Positions 16,920-24,719 of a stretch of DNA of 57,208 nt are shown piece after piece. This stretch comes from Bifidobacterium thermophilum DSM 20210 (GTDB lineage Bacteria > Actinomycetota > Actinomycetes > Actinomycetales > Bifidobacteriaceae), in the NCBI GenBank assembly GCA_000771265.1, contig JDUB01000004.1:1-57208 (forward strand), written 5' to 3'. The translations under genes and the position numbers were made by a program. The stretch's first letter is position 1. Each line of letters starts with the position of its first letter. The notes under the pieces are model-generated. The model had not been told where the DNA came from and did not search any database. It worked only from the letters and a program-made list of their open reading frames with translations.

Positions 16920-19289
16920 ATGGCAAAGGAAAACTACAGCGCCGACAGCCTGACCGTGCTCGAGGGGCTCGACGCGGTGCGCAAACGCCCCGGCATGTAT
17001 ATCGGCACGACCGACAGCCAGGGCCTGATGCACTGCCTGTGGGAGATTATCGATAATTCCGTCGATGAGGCGCTCGCGGGCGCTTGCAACGACATCAAGG
17101 TGATCCTGCATACCGACGGCTCGATCGAGGTCGACGACAACGGTCGAGGCATCCCAGTCGATGTCGAGCCAAAAACCGGTCTGACGGGCGTCGAGGTCGT
17201 CCTGACCAAGCTGCACGCCGGCGCGAAATTCGGCAACGCCTCTTACAATGCGGCAGGCGGTCTGCATGGTGTGGGTTCGTCCGTGGTCAACGCGTTGAGC
17301 TCCCGTCTCGACGTCGAAGTCGACCGCAACGGCAAGACCTACCACATGGCCTTCCATCAAGGGCATCCCGGCGTTTACCAGGACGCCGACCCGTCCAAGC
17401 CGTCGCCTGACTCCCCGTTCAAACGTACGCGCAAGAACCGTGCGACTGAGCTTGAAGTCATCGGCAAGGTCTCGCCGAAGACCACGGGCACGCGTATCCG
17501 CTACTGGGCCGACCCGGAGATTTTCAACGATACCGCGCGGTTCAGCTATGAGCAGCTTATCGACCGGGTTCGTCAGACAACCTTCCTTGTTCCGGGATTG
17601 AAAATCACCGTCATCGACGAGAATATCCCCGAAACCGGCGACGCATCCGTCGATGCGATGCTCGAAGTCGACACGCCTCAGAACGCCGCGGGCATTGCCG
17701 GGAACGCGTTTGGACACGATACCGACGCGGGCATCGGCGACGTTGACAGTTCCGACGGCGCTGACAGTATCGACAAGGCAGACCACGCTGACGGCAACTC
17801 CGATACCGGACAAGTCGAAGACACTGCGGCGGACGACGCCACCGACAATCGCGAAGCGCAGGCGGCAAGCCAGGCGGCCCTCGCATCCGCGGCGCGCCCC
17901 CACCGCAGAGTCGAGGAATTCCTACACACCGGCGGCGTCAAGGATTTTGTTGACTTCCTGTCCAAAGGCGAACCGGTATGCGATATCTGGCGCATCAGCG
18001 GCGAAGACACCTATACCGAGGAAACACAGGCCGTTGACGGTAAAGGCGAATTGCACGCGCAGAACATCGAGCGCACCTGCAAAGTCGATATCGCCCTGCG
18101 CTGGGTTAACGGCTATGACACTACGTTGCGCAGCTTCGTCAACGTCGTCGAGACTCCGGGCGGCGGCATGCACGTCGACGGTTTCCTGCAAGGCATCACC
18201 AAGCAGATTCGCAAAAGCGTCGAAGATAATGCGCGCAAGCTGAAAGTCAACCTCAAGGACGCCAAGACCCGCGTGGAACGCGATGATATCCTCGCCGGCC
18301 TGGTCGCGGTCGTCACCGTGCGTATCGCAGAACCGCAGTTCCAAGGACAGACCAAGGACGTGCTCGGCACAGCCCCGGTGCGCCCAATTGTTTCGAAGAT
18401 GACCGAGCAGCAGTTCGGCGAGATGATTACCGGCTCGAAACGAGGCTACAAAGAGCAGTCCGGCAGGGTGCTCGAGAAGATCGTCGGCGAGATGCACGCG
18501 CGCATCCAGGCGCGCAAGACCAAAGAGGTCACCCGCCGCAAGAACGCGCTCGAAGCCGCATCCATGCCGGCGAAACTCTCCGACTGCCAGCCCGGCAACG
18601 ACGATATCGCCGAACTGTTCATCGTCGAGGGTGATTCCGCGCTCGGCACGGCGAAAGCCGCCAGAAACTCAAGCTTCCAGGCCCTGCTGCCGATCCGAGG
18701 CAAAATTCTCAACGTGCAGAAGGCGAGCCTGTCGCAAATGCTGTCCAACAAGGAATGCGCCTCAATCATCCAAGTGGTGGGCGCGGGTTCCGGCGCGAGC
18801 TTCGACCTGAGCCAGGCACGGTACAACAAGATCATCATGATGACCGATGCCGATGTTGACGGCGCGCATATCCGCATCCTGCTGCTCACGCTGTTCTACC
18901 GGTATATGCGCCCGCTGATTGAAGCCGGCCACGTATATGCGGCCGTCCCGCCGTTGCATCGCATCGCGCTCGCTGGCAAGCACAAGGGCGAGTTCATCTA
19001 CACGTATTCGGACGATGAGCTCTCCGGTAAGCTCGCCGACCTTGAACGCCGGCATATCGACTACAACCCAGATATTCAGCGGTACAAGGGCCTGGGCGAA
19101 ATGGACGCCGACCAGCTGGCGGACACAACTATGGATCCGCGCTCGCGCATGCTGCGGCGCATCCGCATGGAGGACGCGCAGAAGGCAGCGGGTATTTTCG
19201 ATCTGCTCATGGGTGGAGAGGTGCCGCCGAGACGGCAGTTCATCGTCGAGAACGCGGACGATTTCGACCGCAGCAAGATCGACACCTGA
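16920..19289 (+). CDS. parE: DNA topoisomerase IV subunit B (ParE)
   Basis: ParE is the ATPase of topoisomerase IV, which decatenates replicated chromosomes; its partner parC lies at 24720-27398. The 789-residue protein has the GHKL ATPase motifs (EIIDNSVDEA, DDNGRGIPV, GGLHGVGSSVVNAL), the transducer domain, and the TOPRIM domain with EGDSA and MTDADVDGAHI. It ends in the QRYKGLGEMD region. Between about residues 250 and 328 there is an acidic low-complexity insert (Asp/Gly/Ala-rich). ParE rather than GyrB is chosen because the partner subunit nearby is separate and divergently placed, as in other bifidobacterial chromosomes; gyrB cannot be excluded from motifs alone. Start ATG 16920 has a close GGGG; ATG 16911 is an alternative. 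Confidence 0.9.
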   Translation: MAKENYSADSLTVLEGLDAVRKRPGMYIGTTDSQGLMHCLWEIIDNSVDEALAGACNDIKVILHTDGSIEVDDNGRGIPVDVEPKTGLTGVEVVLTKLHAGAKFGNASYNAAGGLHGVGSSVVNALSSRLDVEVDRNGKTYHMAFHQGHPGVYQDADPSKPSPDSPFKRTRKNRATELEVIGKVSPKTTGTRIRYWADPEIFNDTARFSYEQLIDRVRQTTFLVPGLKITVIDENIPETGDASVDAMLEVDTPQNAAGIAGNAFGHDTDAGIGDVDSSDGADSIDKADHADGNSDTGQVEDTAADDATDNREAQAASQAALASAARPHRRVEEFLHTGGVKDFVDFLSKGEPVCDIWRISGEDTYTEETQAVDGKGELHAQNIERTCKVDIALRWVNGYDTTLRSFVNVVETPGGGMHVDGFLQGITKQIRKSVEDNARKLKVNLKDAKTRVERDDILAGLVAVVTVRIAEPQFQGQTKDVLGTAPVRPIVSKMTEQQFGEMITGSKRGYKEQSGRVLEKIVGEMHARIQARKTKEVTRRKNALEAASMPAKLSDCQPGNDDIAELFIVEGDSALGTAKAARNSSFQALLPIRGKILNVQKASLSQMLSNKECASIIQVVGAGSGASFDLSQARYNKIIMMTDADVDGAHIRILLLTLFYRYMRPLIEAGHVYAAVPPLHRIALAGKHKGEFIYTYSDDELSGKLADLERRHIDYNPDIQRYKGLGEMDADQLADTTMDPRSRMLRRIRMEDAQKAAGIFDLLMGGEVPPRRQFIVENADDFDRSKIDT

Positions 19290-19301
19290 TTTGGCGCGCT
19301 T

Positions 19302-19340
19302 GGTGTACGCCGGTGTGTGCGCATGCCGCCGGCGTACACC
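19302..19340 (+). terminator. Terminator after parE
   Basis: A perfect 12-bp stem GGTGTACGCCGG/CCGGCGTACACC with a 15-nt loop lies 13 nt after the parE stop. Confidence 0.8.
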
Positions 19341-19346
19341 GGTATT

Positions 19347-19415
19347 ACGATTGAGGCCGCATCGGGCCGGGTTTGCGGGCATCCCGCTCCCCGCCTGTAG
19401 TGCGGCCTCAATCGT
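19347..19415 (-). terminator. Terminator of the glycosyltransferase gene
   Basis: A perfect 15-bp inverted repeat ACGATTGAGGCCGCA / TGCGGCCTCAATCGT, with a 39-nt loop that contains its own small hairpin, lies just past the minus-strand gene end. It is convergent with the parE terminator. Confidence 0.7.
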
Positions 19416-19446
19416 TGTATCGGGCTGTACTGCGAAGGCTGTGTTC

Positions 19447-20616
19447 TCAGACTGCCCGACCTGCCCGGCGCTTGGCAATCGCCTGCGCGTACACCTGTTC
19501 GACCTGATCGGCGATGGTGCGCACGTCATAACGTTCAAGCAGGAGTTCCTCGCGTCGATGTACCTGTTTCGCCCATGCGGCGTCATCGATGGCGCGTGCG
19601 ATGCGTTGTGCCAGTATCCGGGCGGTTTCGCGTCCGCGCACGGGGAACAGCGCATCGGTGTCGCCCAGCAGTGTGGAATGGTATCCGGGATTGTCTCCGG
19701 CCAGCGTGACTTTCGCGCCCGAGGCTATTGCCTCCAGCAGCACGATGCCGAAGGATTCGCCGCCTGTCGCGGGGAAGACCGCGACATCGGCGCTGCGCAA
19801 CAGGACGGGTTTGGCGGATTCCTCAATGAATCCGGTGAAGGTGACCGGCGTGTCGAACCCGGCGGCCCGGCGCCGGCATTCCTCGAGCAACGGGCCTTTG
19901 CCGGCCATCGTCACATGGGTGCCGGCGGGGAAGAGCCGATGTCGTTCACCGTATTCGATTGCATCAAGCAGGATATCCGCGCCCTTGCGTTTGACGAAAC
20001 GGCCGAGGAACACGATATGCGGGGCGATGATGTCACCGTCCAATGCGCCGACATTGACAGCGGCAGCCCGATCGCGCATCATGGCCACATCCACCGGATT
20101 GGCGATGACGTGTGCGTTCGTATGTGCGGTCAGCGCCGCATAACGCGCCGCGACATCGGACACTGCGATGACTTCGTCGATACGCCGGTGAGTGTGCGCG
20201 TTGATCGTCCCAAGCGCCAGCCCGCCGATGGCGGATAACGGGTCGCTGACCGCGATATGGTAGGTCGCCACGACGCCGGTATTCGGCGACGCCGCCTTGA
20301 GCACCCGACCCGCCATGAACGGGCTGTAAGGCGCTTGAACGTGCAAGATGTCGAAATCGCCTTCCGCAAGCGTGCGTGCGATGAGCCGGCGGCTTGCCGG
20401 CAGTGGGATGCGCATGCGGTTCCCGTTCGCGCTCACCATCACGTTCCGTGACATGACGCGCGTATTGGGCACGGGGGAGTGTTCGGTCTGCCCGACCAGG
20501 TAATGCACGTCATGGCCGCGGCGGGCGAGTTCCTTGCCCAGGGTCACGATATGCTGCTGCACGCCGTCGAGCACGTCGAGCGTGTCATCGAATACGAATG
20601 CGATGCGGTAAGACAT
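19447..20616 (-). CDS. GT4-family glycosyltransferase
   Basis: A retaining GT-B glycosyltransferase of 389 residues. The N-terminal domain begins IAFVFDDTLDVLDGVQQHI, the acceptor-side pattern of PimA-like mannosyltransferases, with DILHVQAPYSPFM near residue 100. The C-terminal domain has FLGRFVKRKG, AGKGPLLEECR and the EX7E motif ESFGIVLLE (about 300). GT4 enzymes of this shape add mannose or glucose to phosphatidylinositol or diacylglycerol lipids on the cytoplasmic face. The donor and acceptor here are not determinable. GGAGG precedes the ATG with good spacing. It follows the DUF4173 gene on the same strand by 50 bp and may be co-transcribed with it. Confidence 0.88.
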   Translation of the reverse strand: MSYRIAFVFDDTLDVLDGVQQHIVTLGKELARRGHDVHYLVGQTEHSPVPNTRVMSRNVMVSANGNRMRIPLPASRRLIARTLAEGDFDILHVQAPYSPFMAGRVLKAASPNTGVVATYHIAVSDPLSAIGGLALGTINAHTHRRIDEVIAVSDVAARYAALTAHTNAHVIANPVDVAMMRDRAAAVNVGALDGDIIAPHIVFLGRFVKRKGADILLDAIEYGERHRLFPAGTHVTMAGKGPLLEECRRRAAGFDTPVTFTGFIEESAKPVLLRSADVAVFPATGGESFGIVLLEAIASGAKVTLAGDNPGYHSTLLGDTDALFPVRGRETARILAQRIARAIDDAAWAKQVHRREELLLERYDVRTIADQVEQVYAQAIAKRRAGRAV

Positions 20617-20666
20617 GGCCTCCAGTCTAGTGCCGTTCCGGCTGGACCGTGCTCAGCGGCTGGCGC

Positions 20667-22250
20667 TCATATCGCGTCGGTGATCTGACGCGCCTGATTG
20701 TAGGCGTCGATGATGTTGTTCGGATTCGACAGCACCAGTGCCACATACCATACGACCACGAGAATGAAACCGATGGTCGCCAGCGGCAGACGAGGCACGA
20801 ACAGGCGTACGAGGCACAGGATGAGCACGGCGATGAGCATCCACATGAAGGTCAGGGATTCCAAACGCAGCCAGGTGAGCCCATACGCGCCAATGTACAA
20901 GTGCAGGCGCCACAGAGCCGAGGCAAGCATGACCCCGGTTTCGCCGATCAGCACGATGAGCATACCGGTCAGGGGAGCGGTGTGGCGTACCCGGCACAGG
21001 ATCAGCGCGTAGCCGGCGAGGTTCACGCATACGACGGCGAGCAGCTGGAAGAATCCTTCCCGGGCGTACTGGGAGTAGGTGTAGCCGTCGGGCAGTTGCC
21101 TGCCACTGAACAGGAAGGCGAACTGGATCACGCAGAACATAGCGTACAGGACGAGTACCAGTGCGAGGACAACGGCGGCCACTGCCGTGTCGAAGGCGTG
21201 TTTGTCTTGGCTGGGCTGGGCGGCGGATGTGGTCGCCGGCGTGCACGCGTGCATGCGCAGCCGGTTGGTGACTTCGGTCTGCGCGAGGATGGACAGGCAG
21301 AAGGGGAACAGGAACACGATGATGAGCACGTGGCACACGAATTCGGAGATGTCGATCGATCCGATCATGCGGCGCAGCGCGTAATTGAACACCAGGTCGC
21401 TGGAAGCCAGAAGCGCTGTGAGCGCGACGAGCAGGGGAACGGCGACCACGATGATAAGCAGGATGCGGCGGGCTGTGGTCATTTGTCCAACATGCGACTC
21501 GCTGCGTGTACTACCGCTATCCGATGGGGTTGTATTGTCGTCATTCTTCGATGAGAATGCATGTATAGCGTGTTGGGCGTGACTGAGCGTCGAGCCGACC
21601 GCATTGAGTTTGGTGAAGGGAGAAATCCATCCAAGCAGCCAGCGTTTGACGGTCAGCCATGGGTGGTGGGGGTCGAAGCCGCCATCCGAGATTTGCAACG
21701 TCATCATCAACAGGCATGGAACGGCGAGGAAGGTGGTGGTCACCCAGCTGTCGTCGATTTTGCCGGCCGCATGCATCGCAATCGCATAGGCGCACAGCAT
21801 CGCCGTGGCGATGGTGGTGAAGCACCACATGAGGCTGCGATGCGCGGTGCGGAAGAACAGGACGGTGACAGTGGCGATAACGGCGAGCCAGAACCCGTCG
21901 AACCATGGCGTATACGTGTTGGCGTCCGACCATGCGAACACGAGACGGTCGCACAGAATCGGCAGGATGATCGCCGCGCTGGTGATGGCGAGGAGCCTGC
22001 GGTCGGCCGGTGTCGAGCCGTCGGGGGCGGCGAGCGGGTCGTGTCTTGGTGCGAAGGGCACTGCGGGCGGGGTAGTGTACGGTGTGCCGGCAGCCCCGTG
22101 CGGATACGGCCGTGCCGGTGGCATGGGATGCTGCTGTTGCACGGGTCGAGACAATTGCTGCGCCTGTGTCTGCTGTGTCTGCTGTGCCTGTGTTTGTTGG
22201 GTCTGATGTACTGGTTCGCCCTGATGCTGCGATGGTGTTGGCGATGTCAT
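20667..22250 (-). CDS. DUF4173/DUF4153-type polytopic membrane protein
   Basis: A 527-residue integral membrane protein of unknown function. The first 70 residues are Gln/Thr/Pro-rich, with an 8-residue unit (QTQQTQAQ) repeated. About ten or more hydrophobic helices follow, in two blocks. The second block contains GYTYSQYAREGFFQLLAV and WLRLESLTFMWM, which I recognise as hallmarks of the DUF4173 family. The ATG at 22250 has AAGGAGC 6 nt upstream; a longer frame to 22343 runs through the operator cluster and is rejected. It is divergent from a DUF2975-XRE pair, a combination that suggests one regulated membrane module. Confidence 0.8.
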   Translation of the reverse strand: MTSPTPSQHQGEPVHQTQQTQAQQTQQTQAQQLSRPVQQQHPMPPARPYPHGAAGTPYTTPPAVPFAPRHDPLAAPDGSTPADRRLLAITSAAIILPILCDRLVFAWSDANTYTPWFDGFWLAVIATVTVLFFRTAHRSLMWCFTTIATAMLCAYAIAMHAAGKIDDSWVTTTFLAVPCLLMMTLQISDGGFDPHHPWLTVKRWLLGWISPFTKLNAVGSTLSHAQHAIHAFSSKNDDNTTPSDSGSTRSESHVGQMTTARRILLIIVVAVPLLVALTALLASSDLVFNYALRRMIGSIDISEFVCHVLIIVFLFPFCLSILAQTEVTNRLRMHACTPATTSAAQPSQDKHAFDTAVAAVVLALVLVLYAMFCVIQFAFLFSGRQLPDGYTYSQYAREGFFQLLAVVCVNLAGYALILCRVRHTAPLTGMLIVLIGETGVMLASALWRLHLYIGAYGLTWLRLESLTFMWMLIAVLILCLVRLFVPRLPLATIGFILVVVWYVALVLSNPNNIIDAYNQARQITDAI

Positions 22251-22287
22251 GGTTGCTCCTTCTCGACCTTGGATATCCTCATCGTAA

Positions 22288-22363
22288 GTATCGAATGTCG
22301 ATACATGTCTATCGATAATCGATTTATCACAGATATTACACATCGAGAAACGATATGTTTCTC
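22288..22363. promoter_or_regulatory. Cluster of palindromic operator-like sites
   Basis: Between the divergent DUF4173 and DUF2975-XRE genes lie three dyads: GTATCGA-ATG-TCGATAC (22288-22304), GATAA-TCGAT-TTATC (22314-22328) and GAGAAAC-GATAT-GTTTCTC (22345-22363). The last overlaps TTTCTC (22358-22363), which sits 17 bp before TATGCT (22381-22386), a likely rightward promoter. The XRE protein at 23053 is the natural candidate to bind here, giving autoregulation. Site-protein pairing is inference. Confidence 0.65.
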
Positions 22364-22431
22364 TCGTTTATCGATACTGCTATGCTGGACATGCCGACGC
22401 GGCAACCGCCGTGTGAGGAAGGAAGGCATCC

Positions 22432-23052
22432 ATGGCAATCGAACAGCCGCAGCATCCACGGCAGCACAATGGGAAGCCGTCTGTGCGCAGCAGACACAAC
22501 GAACCGGCTGCGTTGGGCGATCTGGGCGACAATCCATCCGCAGTGCAACAAGCCGCGGATTCAGACAGCGGCATCAGCCCGGTCGTGATTGTGGTACTCA
22601 AAGTCGCGCTGGTCGTATTCATCGCCATGTCCGTTGCCGCGCAGGTATGGGCCCTGCCGCTTGTCGCACGGCGCAGCGCCCAGGACGCCCCGCAATACGC
22701 GCCATATGCGACCGGCTACCTGCTGGCGGTAATCGCAGCGCTCGCATGTTTCGAAATCGGTCTGGTCGCCGTATGGAAACTGGCGTCGCTGTCGGGCCGC
22801 GGCATCGTATTCACACATGATTCCCTGATCTGGGTCGATATCATCATCGCCTGCGTCAGCATCGCCGCAATCATCGCGCTCGCCTTGTTTGTGCATACCG
22901 CGTTCATCGCGCATCTCAAACCACTCGCCGTGCCGTTGGGTGCGCTGCTCGTCGCCTTGGGACTGTTCGCAATGCTGCTGCTCATCATCGTCCTGCGCGC
23001 CCTGCTGGTCTCGGCCACGGCGCAGCGTGACGAACTTCAGGCGGTGATTTGA
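22432..23052 (+). CDS. DUF2975 family membrane protein
   Basis: A 206-residue membrane protein with a polar N-terminus of about 45 residues and four predicted transmembrane helices (about 48-70, 90-112, 128-150, 160-185). The helix pattern and LLAVIAALACFEIGLVAVWK region match DUF2975 proteins (B. subtilis YoaS type). These are almost always encoded with a small XRE regulator, as here, and are thought to modulate it; the mechanism is not established. A purine-rich GAGGAAGGAAGG precedes the ATG. The stop codon abuts the ATG of the regulator without a gap, so translation is probably coupled. Confidence 0.85.
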   Translation: MAIEQPQHPRQHNGKPSVRSRHNEPAALGDLGDNPSAVQQAADSDSGISPVVIVVLKVALVVFIAMSVAAQVWALPLVARRSAQDAPQYAPYATGYLLAVIAALACFEIGLVAVWKLASLSGRGIVFTHDSLIWVDIIIACVSIAAIIALALFVHTAFIAHLKPLAVPLGALLVALGLFAMLLLIIVLRALLVSATAQRDELQAVI

Positions 23053-23289
23053 ATGGCGATCCAGGTCAATCTCGATGTCCTGCTCGCCCAGCGGGGTATG
23101 TCGGTAGGGGAATTCGCCAAAGAGGTGGGCATCACGCCGGCGAATGTCTCCGTGCTCAAGAACGGCCGGGCCAAGGCAATCCGCTTCTCCACGCTCGAAG
23201 GCATCTGCCGCACGCTCGACTGCCAGCCGGGCGACGTACTGCAATGGGTCCGCGAAGATGACGGGGATGATGTCGCGAACGAAGCCTGA
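23053..23289 (+). CDS. XRE-family helix-turn-helix regulator (YozG-like)
   Basis: A 78-residue Cro/C1-type DNA-binding protein consisting almost wholly of the HTH domain: helix 1 VNLDVLLAQRG, turn MSVGEFAKEVG, recognition helix ITPANVSVLKNGRAKAI, then STLEGICRTLDCQPGDVLQW. This closely matches the single-domain YozG family paired with DUF2975. It starts directly after the DUF2975 stop. It probably autoregulates through the palindromes at 22288-22363 and controls the divergent DUF4173 gene. This is inferred from the arrangement, not shown. Confidence 0.9.
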   Translation: MAIQVNLDVLLAQRGMSVGEFAKEVGITPANVSVLKNGRAKAIRFSTLEGICRTLDCQPGDVLQWVREDDGDDVANEA

Positions 23290-23296
23290 CTCCCCC

Positions 23297-23390
23297 TGCT
23301 TCTGCCGACGTTGAGCAGGGTGTGAGCGTCGGTGGAGACAGGGTGGTAACGTTCTGCCGACGTCGAGGGAGCCTCCCGGCGCAGACAATC
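23297..23390. repeat. Decayed copies of the CTTCTGCCGACG palindrome
   Basis: CTTCTGCCGACGTTGAG (about 23299), GTGAGCGTCGGTGGAGAC (about 23322) and GTTCTGCCGACGTCGAGG (about 23351) are imperfect inverted and direct copies of the element seen intact at 24657-24706 and 46118-46165. The first pair could still act as a terminator for the XRE gene. Confidence 0.6.
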
Positions 23391-23426
23391 ATCAACTGGC
23401 ACGGACCACGAGAGGAGAAGACCGGC

Positions 23427-24623
23427 GTGTTCAATCTGTTGCTTCCTGTAATCTACCTCGCTTTCATCAGCCTCGGCCTGCCTGATTCACTGCTTGGAGC
23501 TGCGTGGCCGTCCATGAACCAACAGTTCGGGGTACCGATGTCATGGGCGGGCGGCATATCGATGGTGATCTCCGCAGGCACCATCGTCTCCGCGCTCCTG
23601 TCGGATCGCTTGACGCTTCGATTCGGCCCGGGCGTGGTGACGGCGGCCAGTGTCGGACTGACCGCCGCGGCGCTGCTCGGATTCTCATTCGCGCCGAACT
23701 ACTGGATCCTGCTCGCAATCGGCATACCGTATGGTCTCGGGGCTGGGGGAGTGGACGCCGCATTGAACAACTATGTCGCCCTACACTACGCGAGTCGGCA
23801 TATGAGCTGGCTGCACTGCATGTGGGGGCTCGGCGCTACCGCCGGACCGTATATCATGGGCTTCGCGCTATCCCGCGGTCAAGGCTGGCATTGGGGGTAC
23901 CGGTATATCGCCATTGTCCAGATTGTGCTGACCGCAATTATCGTGCTCAGCCTGCCGTTGTGGAAGAACAGACAGAACAACATGAGAGACAACGCGTCTT
24001 CCGCTACGGATGATGCCGGCGCCGTCGCAGCGCGAAAGCCGCTTGGTGCCCGCGGGGTCCTGCGAATCCGTGGCGCGAAGGCGATTCTTCTCATGTTCTT
24101 CTGCTATTGCGCCATCGAGCAGACCACCGGGTTGTGGGCTAGCAGCTATCTGGTGATGTATCACGGGGTCGACAAGGTCCTCGCCGCGAGCTGGGCGAGT
24201 CTGTTCTACCTCGGGATTACTGCCGGCCGTGGCATCAGTGGATTCCTGACCATGCGGTTCGACGACCCTACGATGATTCGCATGGGACAGGCGATCCTGT
24301 TGATTGGGCTGGTGCTGATGGTACTTCCGTTGCCCGGAACGGTTCCGGCGTGCTGCGGCTTGGTGCTCGCCGGCGTCGGCTGCGCGCCGATCTATCCGTG
24401 TGTTATCCATTCGACGCCGGCGTATTTTGGAGCTGATCTGTCACAGGCCATTGTCGGCGTGCAGATGGCCTGCGCATACATGGGTTCTATGGTTATGCCG
24501 CCGTTGTTCGGCTTGATTGCGCAACACACATCCATTGCCATCTACCCGTGGTATCTGCTGGTTCTGCTCGCTGTGATGACCGCCATGCATGAGGTGCTTC
24601 GGCGTCAGCGTGCAGACGCCTGA
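23427..24623 (+). CDS. Major facilitator superfamily transporter
   Basis: A 398-residue membrane transporter with about twelve hydrophobic helices in two halves separated by a polar loop (about residues 185-215, RQNNMRDNASSATDD). The N-terminal half has FISLGLPDSLLGAAWPSM and LSDRLTLRFGPG, a variant of the loop 2-3 motif A; the layout resembles fucose-permease/SET-like MFS carriers. Substrate cannot be predicted. The GTG at 23427 follows AGGAG with 9-nt spacing; the upstream extension of the frame runs through repeat DNA and is rejected. It sits alone, convergent with parC, with a strong shared terminator. Confidence 0.85.
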   Translation: MFNLLLPVIYLAFISLGLPDSLLGAAWPSMNQQFGVPMSWAGGISMVISAGTIVSALLSDRLTLRFGPGVVTAASVGLTAAALLGFSFAPNYWILLAIGIPYGLGAGGVDAALNNYVALHYASRHMSWLHCMWGLGATAGPYIMGFALSRGQGWHWGYRYIAIVQIVLTAIIVLSLPLWKNRQNNMRDNASSATDDAGAVAARKPLGARGVLRIRGAKAILLMFFCYCAIEQTTGLWASSYLVMYHGVDKVLAASWASLFYLGITAGRGISGFLTMRFDDPTMIRMGQAILLIGLVLMVLPLPGTVPACCGLVLAGVGCAPIYPCVIHSTPAYFGADLSQAIVGVQMACAYMGSMVMPPLFGLIAQHTSIAIYPWYLLVLLAVMTAMHEVLRRQRADA

Positions 24624-24656
24624 ACCGCGTGGGTATGAACGGCGAAGCTCGACTTC

Positions 24657-24706
24657 TTCTGCTTCTGCCGGCGCTGGGACGCTCCTCAGCGTCGGCAGAA
24701 GCAGAA
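24657..24706 (+). terminator. Shared terminator between MFS gene and parC (repeat-derived)
   Basis: A 21-bp stem, TTCTGCTTCTGCCGGCGCTGG against TCAGCG-TCGGCAGAAGCAGAA with two mismatches compatible with G-U pairing and a short loop, is followed by AAA. It lies between convergent genes and belongs to the dispersed palindrome family. Confidence 0.85.
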
Positions 24707-24719
24707 AATAGGGTTCAGC

